64,000 nucleotides of DNA, from positions 139,682,445-139,746,444 of the forward strand of contig JBOZIK010000001.1 in assembly GCA_051453625.1 (NCBI GenBank). The letters run 5' to 3'. The translations under genes and the position numbers were made by a program. The notes under the pieces are model-generated. The model made no database searches, was not told the DNA's origin, and saw nothing but the letters and a program-made list of their open reading frames with translations. Source of the DNA: Welwitschia mirabilis (Eukaryota > Gnetophyta > Gnetopsida > Welwitschiales). How positions within the stretch are numbered: position 1 is the stretch's first letter; every line of letters starts with the position of its first letter. Positions 47,151-60,342 of the stretch are shown one piece after another.

Positions 47151-48185
47151 TGCACCTATGCCACTACATGAAGAGAACCATAACATAAATATGTGACATT
47201 CAATAACAAAAGATAAAAATATTTATAACTTCATGTCTAGTGAACTGAATGCTCTACCATAAGAACCAAAGCATAGCTATCCAAACAAGGAATATTTTAA
47301 TATCTGATATGGTAAAAACTACTACAAATTAAAGGTGTAATAAGTGAAAAACTTAAAGAGAGTGAAAAACATGTAATTTTAGGAGAAAATACTCATAACT
47401 CTTAATCTAGAAAATGAAATTCAATTTTGTAAGTTTCTAAGCATATATTAGCTAAAAAAATAGGTGGCTGTGAATCAAAATCATAAGTTATGGAGTACAA
47501 TAAAAGAAATAAGTAAAATTAAGAATTTGGAATCATACGAAAGATGAAGAACTATGTCATTATGATGAGATATGATTAGATTGCATTAAATTAATAACTC
47601 TAAAGGTCAAAGATGAGTGGCTAATGTGAGAGAACCTAGAAGATCGAGTTTCTTTAAGATTAGTTTTAAAATGACAAAGAAATAGGATTATAAACAAATC
47701 CTATTATGGTGTTGTTCTTCATGTCATGGTAACAACATTAGTCATGACATATGTGGTGTGCTTATGATCATGTTAATGACATAAGGCATGATCATACCAA
47801 AATCTGAAAAGCACTCATAGGAATTATTCCCATTATCATTAGGATGAAATTTGAAATAACACATTTTCCTAAGTTTAATCTATCTGAGATTTTAAAATTA
47901 AGCCCTATCCATATTGTACATTATAATATTTAACTCAATTATTATGGAGTCTAAGTTTATGCTCAAGAATTATGGAAGTGCCAATGTAGAAGAGGTAAGC
48001 CTTAAAAATTTTGACTCAAGTAAGGTTAAAAATGATAGAAAATTATGAATCTAAGACGAATTCTATGTAAAAAATCTAATGGAAGTGATAAATTTATTTA
48101 GTTTGTCAAGAATTTAGTTTGAATGGATCTAATGGAATAGTTCATTGAATTTGGTATTTTAGGTGATTTCTCAATGCTTAGCTCA

Positions 48186-48195
48186 NNNNNNNNNN
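48186..48195. other. Assembly gap, 10 N
   Basis: Short run of N in unassigned DNA. Confidence 0.95.
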
Positions 48196-48874
48196 CATAT
48201 TTCTTAATTAACAGAAAGGTATGAATTATGATTCATATGGTGAATTTGCAAGAAAATGAAAATAACTATCATGTCTTGTGTCATTGGGATGACAAGTGGC
48301 ACGATAGCCTTTTTTAAGAAACATGAAAAATTAAGTTTAGATTTTGTAGTGAGGTAGACTCAAGAGTATTAGATAGGCTTTATCAAAATTAGGCAAAGTA
48401 GAAAAATTGATGTAAAAACAACTTAGGAGGTGCTTAAAGCATAAGAAATGGGAAATGAAATTTATCTATGGAAAAATTCAAAGATGTAATGTACAATTTA
48501 AGCCTTAGGACATGTTTCAAAATATTTTCTAAGACTAGAAGTTGAATGATAAAAATCATAGAGTTCATGATGGATAACTAGACTTAAGTAAATGGTTAAA
48601 CCTAATAATAATTTTAAAAAGAGTGTGATTTAGTTTTGAGAATTTTACTTAACTATTGAAGTATGAATGAAATGGAAATAGATAACATAAAAAAGTTAAT
48701 CCCTTTTATTTTAGATACTAATCTAATAAGACCTGCATAGGATAACTTTCAAACTAATTAATATAAATTATATGCATAACATAGTGCTTAAGGCTAATAT
48801 ATTAAGAAGTAAGTGATTATGACAAGATAATCATTAAGGATCCATGAATTCCTTCGGCCTTACTTTTTTTTTTT

Positions 48875-48924
48875 GGTATGTGGGGTGGGGGGGGAAGGGG
48901 GGTTGGAGTGTGGAGGGATGGGCG
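48875..48924 (+). repeat. G-rich run abutting a 100-N gap
   Basis: GTGGGGTGGGGGGGGAAGGG and more G-rich sequence follow a T run. Its composition is unlike anything else in this AT-rich window. It sits at a contig edge, so low-quality end sequence is likely. Confidence 0.8.
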
Positions 48925-49024
48925 NNNNNNNNNNNNNNNNNNNNNNNNNNNNNNNNNNNNNNNNNNNNNNNNNNNNNNNNNNNNNNNNNNNNNNNNNNNN
49001 NNNNNNNNNNNNNNNNNNNNNNNN
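48925..49024. other. Assembly gap, 100 N placeholder
   Basis: Flanked by a G-rich run on the left and A-rich sequence on the right. Confidence 0.95.
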
Positions 49025-50944
49025 AAATTAAAAAATAAAAAAAATTAAAAATGCATTAATACGATCATGTGCTTAATAGTAAGCTAAAAGTTCAACCATA
49101 AATACATGCATTCATAAATAAGCCCAAAGCATATCACAAAGACCAAATACATAAGCTTAACAAAAGCTACTAAAACAAGAGTAGTTTTACATTTCCACAT
49201 GATAAGAAATTAGATCAAAGAATAAGGGCTAAAGCTAGAATTCCATACATGTCAATAAAAATTAAAAAAGTAAAAATGCCTTTTGATTGCTTCAAATCCA
49301 TTTTTACTTTTATTTAATCCCAAAAGGAGTTCTTGAAATCATAATATTAAAGGTTAGGAAATGAAATCCCATGGAGGCTTCTTTACTTTACAATAATGGT
49401 AAACAACATTTTACTTAGTTTCCTATTTTCTTTAAGGTATTAGTAAAGTAAAGTCAGTTGGGGGAAAAAGAAAAATAAATAAATAAAAAATAAATGAATA
49501 ATACATTAATAAAGAAATTGATCTATATGCATTCATCAGAGGATAATATGCTAAAGAAATATAAGGCAATATATAGAACATGATAGATAGGAAAGTGGTC
49601 TAGAAATGGTAGAAAGCATTGATAGCATAGATGAAAGTGAGCATTCTAGATAAAATTACAATTAATTGTGACTTTGTTAGCCTATAAAGATTCATAGAAA
49701 TCTAGAAAAATATAAGAGGTTTTAAAGGTTGTCAATTTTGGTAATTCACATTTTCTCTTCTCTACCAAGCATTGGTAATATGGACCACAGATAAAGGTAA
49801 CAAAATGCTAAATGGTGGTACAAGGGAGTGTAGACATTCTGAGGAAGGTGCAAAAGAGAAGTGTTCACATTAGATTCATAATACTTTACTAATTTTACTA
49901 TACGATTATGAGAAACTTTAAGAAGAATTGGTTGATGAAGGTAACATGATGGAAGAGTGGGAGCCAAAAAAAATGGCATGTATAAGACATGAAATATTGG
50001 AAATTCTAGTTCACCCACACTTGAAATATGGATTTACTCCTTTAGTTCTCACTTTTATTTATTAATACTATTTATAAACGTGTGAGATGGGTTAATGCTA
50101 AAAAGGTAAAAATAAATATGTCTTACAAACTTTAATCGGGTATCCTTCAGACAATGAGAGATCTATGTATTTGAGTTTAAAGGCTAGTGATAGTTCTCTA
50201 CCAATAGATGTAAACTTAACTTTAGGAAATGTGGGCCTTGATGATCAGGCTACATCATTTTACAATATGATTTTACTAAGTTAGAAACTATAAGATCTTA
50301 CAAGAGTATTAGCTTGACAAGAGATTAAAAAATGACAAAAATTAAACCCTTATAATTATACTACATGGGATTCAAGGGGGAAAAAGAAAACAAGCACGCA
50401 ACTCTTGATCCTTTTTAGAAATATCAAAAGTAAGGGTATGTTAGATAAAATTTAAAATGCTAAATCTTAGAAAATATAGACTTCAAACCTTGCAAAACCC
50501 AAAACAACAATATTAATCATAAGTAATAATAGAAAATCTAAAGGAAAAACCTTAGATCTTAGAAGATAATTGTAGAAGGATTCTTCTTTCAAATAACCTA
50601 CACATAAATTACATGTAAAGAGATATATAAATATTACATAAAAAGGGAAAAAACAAACAAAAACTATAGTTTTATTCTAATAGATCCTCAAATAGATCTC
50701 AAACAAAACACAATAGAATAAAACCTAAGCCAAAACGTAAAATGGTTATAGTAATAGTGGCATGTAAGGAGGCATGTAAGCTTCTTAAGAAACTTATAAA
50801 TCCTAAGCTAAGCTTTAGTACCAATTACAAAAGTAAGAGAGAGCAAAATAAATTTGAGAAACTTGTTTTCAAACTCTAGAGCTTACTTTTATCAGCAAGC
50901 ATAGGTAACTAGGTTTCTACTAGGATTTTTATTTTTTCTTAACT

Positions 50945-53110
50945 CTCTTATCATGGTGTGGCTTATTAGTGTCCTAGAAAAACAAAATAAAAAGTGATCA
51001 TAATGATGAGTTCAAAATAAATTTAATTCTTTTTATAAATAAAATGGTATTATTCATGATGTTTTCATTCCTATGATCCCATAATAAAATGGGATTGTAA
51101 ATAAAAAAAGCATAGAGTATTATAGGAAATGAGTAGAGCCATGATCTAAGAGATAAAAATCATTAAAGGAATTTGGATAAAATTATTAAAAACATCTATT
51201 ATATTTATAACTATATCATTCAATGAATAGATATAACAAAGATATCTTATGAGCCTTGAAAATATAAAAATCTTAATATCTTGAATTTTAAGATCTTTAG
51301 AAGTAAATGTCATGTTATAAAGAATATTAACAATGTAAATAAATTTGATGGTAAAATTGTGAAAGGATATTTCTTGATTATTTCAAAACTAGCATGGATT
51401 ACATAGTATTTAATTATAACTCATGGATAATAAGAGAATATGTGCATGTAAAGATAGATGAAAAAGGAGAAGCCAAGGATGATAAATATTGTGATGTGAA
51501 AATAATTGTGGATAGAATAAAGTTAAGAAAATAATATTTTAAACTAGTCCATTTTATCCTTTATTTTTTTAAAAGGTTATCTTTAATTATTAAAGTCAAT
51601 CATAGTTATGACTAATAGTGATTGCAAAGGTTCTATCCATTGAATCTATGATTGCTAATGTTTTTAACAAAGGAAACCAAAGATTTTCATTTGTACTAGT
51701 GTTTGTATTATTTCTATCTTAGAACCCAAAACCTTAAAGAAGCTAAAAATGATAAAATATGGATACTAATAATGCAATAAATAATAAATTACTTTAAGAA
51801 ATGAAATGTGTGGAAATTGGTTCTAAGGCCCAACCATCACAATGTTATTGGCACCAAGTGGATCTTTATAAATAAGTTGAATGAATTATCTATTGCTATT
51901 AGGAATAATAAATGGCTAGAAATATAATTATTCACTTAAATGGAAGGTAGGGACCTAAGTGAAACACTTTTATCAATCACTCATTTGAAATATATTATGA
52001 TTTTTATTGTATTATCTTGTCATTATAATTTTGAAATTTCAAATGGATGTTACAAAAGCTTTTCTTAGTGGTACATTAAATGATATGCTTTATGTAAAAC
52101 AACCTTTTGTTTTTATAAATCCAAAAAATTCTAAGTTTTTGTATAAGTTAAATAACATGATTTATGGTTTAAATAAGCACTAAGATCATAGTACAAAAGA
52201 CTGCTCTCATTTCTACTTTAATATAATTTCCTTAAATTAAATGCAAATGAAACTCTATTTATACAAAGAGTAAAATAAAATTTATTTCTAGTATGAATTT
52301 ATATTAATGAAATTATCTTAAGTTAAAAATTGTTAGTGGTTTTCAAACCAAGAAATTTAAAAATGGTATATTCTTATCATAACAAAAATTTTTAGGAGAA
52401 CTTGTAAAGAATTTTTAAATGGACAAAATCAATCTATCTCCACTTAGATGAAAATAAATGATAAAATTAATGCAGATCCTAATAGTAAAGATGTGGATGA
52501 AAACTTATATCATAATATGATTAATAGTATTCTATATCTTATTGCTAGTATATCCAATATCACTTTTGGTATTAGACTATGTAAAGTTACTAATGTAAAC
52601 CTAAAGAATCTCATTTGCATACTCTTAAAAATAATTTTAAGGTATATAAAGATTATGGAATTTTTTTTCTTGTTATTTAAATTTGCATCTTTATATCTTT
52701 TATTATGATGATTAAGTTGGATATAAGAATGATAAGAAAATCATAAATGATGATTATTATTTTCTTAGATATTACTTTACTAGCTAGGTTAGTAATAAAT
52801 AAACCTCTCTTTCATTATTCATAACTAAAGCTAATTATGTATCAGTTGATAATTATGTACATCCAATTTTATGAATTCATTATGTGTTAAAATATCTTAA
52901 CATTAATAAGTAAAATAACGATATCTTTTAAGATAATTCTAGGCTATTAACATTTCCAAAAAATGCTAAATACTTTGATACTTAATAGAATTTCATTCAT
53001 GATCATGTGAAGAATTAAGATATAGACCTTAAGCACATTGATATCAAACATCAAATTGCTAATATTTTTATAAAACATTTCTCTTAAATTTTTTTATGTT
53101 ATCCTAAAAC
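50945..53110 (+). pseudogene. Ty1/copia pol relic (integrase, RT, RNase H), plus strand
   Basis: In order: integrase core KIKSDHNDEF near 50985, matching RSDHGGEF; FKIFRSKCHVIKNINNVNKF then DGKIVKGYF (51290-51370), matching FG-KCYVL----LGKFD-KSDEGIFLGYS; RT start WKLVLRPNHHNVIGTKWIFI near 51815; the catalytic motif, where YVDD reads YINE, near 52300; LYHNMINSILYLIASISNIT near 52505; and RNase H end SNC.YFYKTFL near 53070, matching LADIFTKPL. Integrase before RT identifies copia. There are many stops and frameshifts. No LTR was recognised. Gag and protease are not visible upstream. Confidence 0.88.
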
Positions 53111-55109
53111 CACTTAAACTATATACTTTGTTATTAAATCTTGTTGTTTTATTTCAAGTCTAAAACCTAATCTCTCATATTCTTAATTCATCTTCATCTT
53201 TAAGATTAATTCTTTTAAACACTTATGTCTTATTATTAGTGGTTTACCACCATTATTGAAGTAGTTAATCGCCTTTGAACCTTTGAATACTCCTTTTTTT
53301 CTTATGTGATTGAGTACTTTTTTTAGGTTAGTTTTCTATCATTTCTTAGTTTTCTATTTAGAAACTCTATTCAATATGAAGATGGCCAACCATCTCTTTT
53401 TATGTGTTCGATCCTCGATCATTTGATATTTTTGTAAGTTAAAGTTTTACCATGAGAAATAAATATAATTTTCTAATTTTTGATTACCTATGCCCAAATG
53501 TCATTTTATTAGTCTTGAAATGGTTGACTAGCTAATCCTAAGGAGTTGACTAGCCATTGCTAAATCCGAAAAACATATAAATTTAAGCATAACTTGAATC
53601 GTTATAATCATAATGTCTTTACTTTTCTCTAATACATTATTGTTACATCTTTTGGAGCCTTTTTTTTAGGTAGGCAATTTTATTTATAGAGACCTAATTC
53701 TACTTCTTATTTTCTTCATCAAACATTCTACTCTTGAAACTAAAGAAAATTAAAATATTCTTTATTGTATTCTATGACTTCTTTTATCCCATTCTTTAAG
53801 GCTTTCTTATTTTTTTCTCTATCTAAATTAACATTTGTATAATTTGATTTATGTTTAAAATTCAAGTTATATATGCTTTTCTTTATTTCGCATTAGTTAT
53901 AACTAATTTATGATGTTTTCATACTAGGTTTTCTAGACTAGGGTTTTGTTTGTTTTAGAAAAAATTTTGAGTATTATGTTGTATTCATTTAATTATTCCA
54001 ATACATTTAGATTCTACTTTGTAAACCTTATTAGATTCATACTATTTTTTTTTAAAGTTAGGAATCTAGTACTTTAATTTTTCTATACATTCATGCCTAG
54101 TTTTTATAATAACTCTTTGATGAAATGTGACATACATATTATTGACTTATGTAATTATTTTAAATTTAATTTACTAGATATTAATTAAATCTCATAACTA
54201 ATCTAAAGTTTTATCTTTTATTAATTTTTTTTAAAGATTATTTTATATAGTCTTTTCTTTAATGAAATTATTATGGTTTTTTAGTCTCTTCTTATCCTCT
54301 TAAATAATGTTATCTATATCATACTAAGATCACAAATTTTTAGCGCAAATATGAAAATTTATAAGAGAAAAACTTAGACTCAAAATCAAGCTTTTAATTA
54401 ATCTTATTCATTAGAGCTTGCAAGTATTAAATAGGAAACCATGTACCAACTAGAATGAAATTAGAACTCTAAACTAGTAATGGAAAAAAGAAGATGTGAG
54501 TGAAGTGAAGTAACACTTAAGCTCACCAAAGAGGCTAGAAGTGAATAATAATTAATTGTGAGTGGGTTCATAGTGTATTAAAGGTAATAAGAGTTAGAGT
54601 CCACACTTAACAATAGTTTGAATGGATGTTAAGATTAAGCTACCTGTCATAATAAAATAATAGGGAATAAATCTAAATAAATATTAAGGTTTTTATAAGG
54701 TTTTAGGATAAAAGAATAAAACCTATAGTGAAGGACCATGGATGCATGTCTTATGTGCCATAGCAATTCCCCTCTTAAAATAGGAATACATTCTTTTTCA
54801 AGAATAAAGTACCTAGAAGAACATCTTAGTAGTGTGGCTATAATAGAAAAATATGCTTAAGTAGTTTTTATTTGAGGAAATCATTTCTTCATAGAAGCAA
54901 TCAATTTACTACTATACATATTATAGTAAATAAGACTCTATCATGTATTATTCATCCTATAATGCTATGGAAAGAAACATATTACACAACTTGTAGTACT
55001 AGGTTAAATTATACTACACATCTCGTGGTACTACGATAGAGAATGGCTTTAAGCAAAAGATTTAAAATTCAAATGAAGCTTGAGATGTAAAAGAAGATGC
55101 ATTTATTTA
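53111..55109. other. Interval between the two copia relics
   Basis: Very AT-rich. TTGACTAGC occurs twice (near 53525 and 53547). It may contain copia 3' regions or LTRs of either element, but I cannot define ends. No gene seen. Confidence 0.4.
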
Positions 55110-58100
55110 ACTTAATGTCATTTCAATCTTAAATTGAAATATTGAAACTTGTCTTGACTTGGTTGTTTCATGAGTATATCAGTAGTTTGCTTTGTTTTCA
55201 AATAATAAATAGGAATAATAATTTCATTTTATATGAGTTTTCTAATTTTGTAAATCCCACCACAAAAGTATTTTATTTTGTCATGGTGTATTAGATCTTT
55301 TAATATGCAAATTGTAAACTAACTATTAATGAAGAGATTTTTTTCCTAGTTTACTTCAAATTCATTATTTCTAATGTTTTCTTTAACCATTAAATCTTTT
55401 TATATTTTGCCTTTAGTAGAAGATCATGCTATAGTTCTCTTATGCTTTGATTAGTAAGACAAAGATAGTATCTCCAAGAACATGGTATAGCTGGTGTTAA
55501 TAATGAGGTATTAGTTTTTATAGTGAAATTATAATTGGAGTATGCCTTTAGTATGAACTAAGAGTTTCTATTATATACTAAGCCTAAGTTTTAAGCTTTT
55601 TTAAGAATATTAATCATCTCTTAGTAGTGTTTAGATAATTAACCTTTAATACATAAAGGTGTCTTGATAGTACATCAACAACATATGATATATCTAGTTT
55701 AATATTCATTACATAGATTAGAATTCCTACTATTCTTCTATATTTACTCTCATTTATAGGTTTTTGAGTTCTCATCAATAGATACCTTGGTAGTTCTTTC
55801 AAAATATATCATACCATATTTGACATTTTCTAATCTAAATTTCTAAATTAAATATCTAATGTACTTTTTTTGAGTGAGGGAAATTTCATTCTTCTTCTAA
55901 ATGTTTTCCATATCAAGGTAGCACATAATAAATTTAAGATTATAAATTTTGAATTATTTACTTACATTAAATTTTGTCCTTTTGGTATTAACTTCATCAC
56001 TTCTAGGAAAGGGCATATCATTTATATAAACCACTATACATATATATTTTCCTTCATTAGATTTAGTAAATAATGTTTTACTAATATATTAATAGTTATA
56101 CAATCAAAGTCCAATGGTATTCAAATAATCTAAAAGGTTAATGCATCATCCTCTTGATGTTTATTTTAGATTATCTAGAGACTTTATGAGTTTATTATTA
56201 TCCTTTGACTTTAAACCTTATTAACTGTATCATGAAGATTTCTTATTTTTAGTTTTCATGAAGGAAGATATTCTTTATGTTTAATTGATAGATCTTTTAT
56301 CTTGTTTGTGTTATTAAAGTAATCACTGTTTTGATGGTAGTCCAATTTTTCTATTGGTACAAAGACTTTATTATAATTAAATTATTTATTCTATTACTTT
56401 ATGCCTAGTAATGGTGTTATCTATATTATACTTATCATAGAAAAACTCTTCATTAGGTAACATAATGCATCCTAATAAAAAGTCAACCAACTCTCAAATA
56501 AAATTTTCAATAAGACTATCATACTCTTTTTTCATAGCTTTTATTTAATGATCATATTGAATGGCATCTTTAAATGAGATTGAATCATCATTAAAAGTGG
56601 AATTAATTTATCATCATCCTTAATATATGTATGTGAGATTTTGTTAGTTCTAGTTTTACCCTTATCATCATTATGAACATCTTGTAGACTCCAATGAATT
56701 ACTTTATCTTCATCTTTGAGCATTAACAACATTATCATTAGGTCTATTTAATAAGCTGCTATTAAAACCATGCTTATAAGTGCTAAGTGTACAAAATTTC
56801 TTAATTCTTAGAGATTGCAATGTGAACATTTCAATCTGACTAAAAGTAATTAAAGCATTAGCGGATACATATCCCCCTCAATCATAGGATATTAAAAATC
56901 CATAATCATTACTAGATCAAAGGAAGAATGATAATTTAATGCTAAAAAAGATATTGAGGATATGGATATAGTATTTTTAGCTATACACACAAAGATGTAT
57001 CAGAGATAACTTATAACCATATCACTTTTTAGTAGGAGAGAGAGACTTTTTATAATAACATCTAATATGACTGTTAAGATTAAGATATGCCATGATACTT
57101 ATACCTTTACCTTGGAGATAGATTTTACAAGTAGGAAAATACATCATAAGTTGCATTATATTCATGATGATTTAATTGGTGTATTTCTAGGTAATTATTT
57201 AGATGTCAGATGCATTATGAAGCAAGATATTCCTTCAATCTTACAAATTTTATTCATCACCATTATTAGAGTGAGATTATTTTATCCTAATTTTTGATAT
57301 TTTTTTACTTTTATCTTTAAAACTTAAAATTTTTCCAATGTTTTAGACTTTGAAGTTATAAAATATTCCCAAGACATTTATGCATAACCATTAATGAATG
57401 AGATAAAATAATGAAACCCTTATAGTATAGGCACTAATATTAAACCAAAAAGATTATTGTAAATGAGAAAATATTTGTGATTAGCCCATCATTTTCTTGA
57501 TGGAAAATGCTATCGAGTTGCTTTTCCCATTATACAAGATATACACTATGGAAAATCCCATGAAATTGATGGAAGAAGATGATTACTATTCTCATGGATA
57601 AATTCAATGTATGAACAGTAGGATGTCATAATCAATCATGCTATACTTGTAAGGGAAAATGTCATCTAGTGAAACAATGCATACAATTTGTTACATGTTG
57701 AGATGGCCTTGAAGACATATAATATTTACATCCATATAGCCATTCATGATAAGATTCTAATCAGTATTATAAATACCTATTGAAATCTTTGTCATAAAAA
57801 TAGAATAGTCTTCTCTCTTCAAGGTTATAAGTGAAAGAAGATGAAACCTTAATGAGGGAATATATAGAGAGTTTGACATAGTCCATGAAGTAAGAGATGT
57901 TAAGTCAAGTATAACCAAATAATATCCTTTCACTAGAACTAGAGTTGTATGTACCAAGTAGGATTTACTAGGTGCTTCAACAAAATGATCAAAATAATCT
58001 CATCTAAAAGTCATATGCCTAGTGGTACCAGTTCCCATAATCCATGTATTGTTGAGAGGTAGATGCTTACTTGTATAAACAAAGTTATGACATTAAAATA

Positions 58101-58110
58101 TAGTATTAGA
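55110..58110 (-). pseudogene. Ty1/copia pol relic, minus strand
   Basis: On the minus strand, from the right: protease WIMGTGTTRHMT near 58050 (usual WI-DSGATDHM, so Asp is Gly); SLYIPSLRFHLLSLITLKRE (57880-57820); integrase CISCIMGKATR and the core start LIYNNLFG, in which the first catalytic Asp is Asn; RT start KAMKKEYDSLIENFI.ELVD near 56500; the YVDD motif as YIND near 56040; SKYRRIVGILIYVMNIKLDI near 55750; and RNase H end TKQTTDILMKQPSQDKFQYF near 55170. It is a clear, fully decayed copia polyprotein, convergent with the plus-strand copy. Confidence 0.9.
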
Positions 58111-59040
58111 TTTATAGAAACCATTGTCTTTAAGATAACAAAATCCTTAATAACTGCATTAGCCTTAGCTGAAGAATTAATATTCTTTTAAGTATTTCAA
58201 AAAAGTTAGTAGTATGACCTCATCTTCTATAATAAGACCATTAATACTTGTTTTTCTTAGAAGTAGTATTAGTCTAAAATGATTTCTTCTTTTTCTTAGT
58301 TTAATTATGTTAAGTGCATGAATGATGACTGATTTTGAGAAGCCCTATCATTATCATTCTACTTATGTCTATTAAATTTACTCAAAGACTATTTATATTA
58401 TTAAGGTTCATCACAAAATTGAGAAACATTAAAAGCAGTATCAGAGGATGAAGAGCTTATGAAGTTAAACTAAGATTTAGTGGTAATAAGATACTTACTA
58501 AGCATGTCAAAGTTTATTTAAAAAAGTTTCTTACTTCTATGTGGTGATATAATGTAGTTTCATAATGATGGATTATCTAAACAACATTTAACTAAGTCAA
58601 CATATTCGATATAAGCTTAGTTTTATAGGTTAATCTTAACTAGTTTTGCCCTAAGGTCTATTATTTATGTAATTAATTATTACATATTTCCTTTTTAATA
58701 ATGCAAATTATTTATGCTATTTAAGAGATTGATGTGATCTATGTCATTCTTGGCATAAAATTATACTACAAAGTATAAAAATTGGTATAACTAGTATAAT
58801 TTCTATCAACCAAATTTTTATGTTAAAAAGCTATTGATTTATACGTAATCTTAGTAAATTTACTATTAATAGCTCTACAAGCATATTATTCATCTTGGTT
58901 ATAAAGAATTACATGTTCTTTCTAAAAGAAATGCTTTTCATAATCATAAATACACATAGTTGAAATAAAATCCTCATACCAATCCTCTCAGAGCTAATCA
59001 TCTTGAGTGAATTTGATGTTGCTCATAAGTCTAGTGCTGA
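58111..59040 (-). pseudogene. Possible copia gag region
   Basis: Lies just upstream of the minus-strand copia protease, where gag should be. Translated fragments are helix-prone, but no gag motif or zinc knuckle is convincing. The call rests mainly on position. Confidence 0.3.
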
Positions 59041-60342
59041 GTAGAGGTGTGAAAGAATAAAAAACACTAAAATTTTCCTTTTGAAGCACCATGATGGAAA
59101 AAGAAAGAGAACCAAAGTTGACAAGTAGAATAGATAAAATCATGATTTAGAGTAATCTTGCTTATATTTACAACTAGAAAATGATCTATTCTACACGCAA
59201 AAAATATTTATTAACTTAATAAAGAGAGAGAAAAAAATGATAAAATGGTATAGTCAATAAGAAAAGGGATTTTTTCCACATATAGAATTTTAAATAGTAT
59301 ATTTAAATCATAATTTCATAAAAAATAAAGTAATGATAAAGAGGTATAGTCAAAGAAAGAAGGGATTTATCCTATAATTTATGTGATCTATTCACTTCAT
59401 AAGATATGAGAACCAATGACCAAGTCTAATAATTTAAAACCAAAATCCTATGTGTGTAAAGAAAATGAAAAGTAATTTATTAAATTTTTCTTATGTGAGT
59501 GTAGTAGATTTTAATGTAAGAGGTTTAAAATTATTATTATGTGATGAAAATGTAGCTAGATCAATTTTAAAGTTTTCTTTTAAATCCATGAAGTGATCGT
59601 GTTCCTTCTATGGGGACTACCATTATCTCAAAAGAGTAAAGAGATGAATGTAAATTACATAGATGGGACATTTAAGTCAATGGCAATTTTTAATTACTTT
59701 AGTTATAATCCTTTTAAGGGAGATTATGACATAATATTAATGACTTACTTATACTTTACATTTAGTAAAGTTAAAATTTTATTAAGTATGTATTCCTTGG
59801 TAATGAAATATATGTAGACCTTGCTACATGCCTTCAATCTTTACTTTATACATCCTCAATTACCAAGGGATGTATAGGAATTTGGATCTCAAAGTTTTTA
59901 AAATATTCTTATAAAAGACATAGCTTTTTATAAGGCTTAAACTTCAAAGTAATGGTAGTTGAAGACTACATAATAAGTTTAGAAGGTAGCGTAGTCTAAT
60001 ACAATCTCTATCTATGTAAGGCTTCCCATGGCCACAACTAACCAAGACTTATTTTTTGTAAAAAATTTAAGTATTTATAAATGATAGTAATTTATATTTT
60101 TACTTAACATAATTAATAAATTTTAAGTTTATGAGATTAAAAAGAAATAAAAGATGAAAAATACAAAGGAAAAGGGACTGATTATAGTATAGTTAAGCTA
60201 AGTAGTCTTGCTCATCATTCAAATTAGCTTAATATATCTAGATTACAAAAGTAGATCTAATGAAAGTGAAAAATAAAAATGATAAAAAAAATCCACAAGT
60301 GAATCTTGATCTCATTATAGAGTAGATTTGAGAAATGATTTT
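59041..60342. other. Unassigned interval with a two-copy repeat
   Basis: Two related stretches, each with GATAAA, GGTATAGTCAA and AAGGGATTT in that order, lie 95 bases apart (59236-59285 and 59331-59380). This could be the 5' LTR of the minus-strand copia, but ends are not identifiable. The plus-strand frame 59593-59817 has no recognised motif. Confidence 0.4.

Larger units (their letters stand above)
47151..50940. other. Unassigned AT-rich interval
   Basis: Probably begins as E3 untranslated DNA: GTCATGGTAACAACATTAGTCAT near 47730 and GTCATTGGGATGAC near 48269 are the gypsy palindrome type. From about 48320 on I recognise nothing. A 10-N gap lies at 48186-48195 and a 100-N gap at 48925-49024. 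The minus frame 50018-49746 has no family motif. Confidence 0.5.

Noticed and set aside
49746-50018. 90-residue minus-strand frame as a host gene
   Set aside because: No recognisable motif, no splice or promoter context, and it is surrounded by repeats. Its length is possible by chance.
60300-60342. Treating 60343-63209 as the right LTR of E3
   Set aside because: No tRNA-Asp-like primer site precedes 60343, while a polypurine complement and ORF3 follow 63209. This makes it the left LTR of another element.
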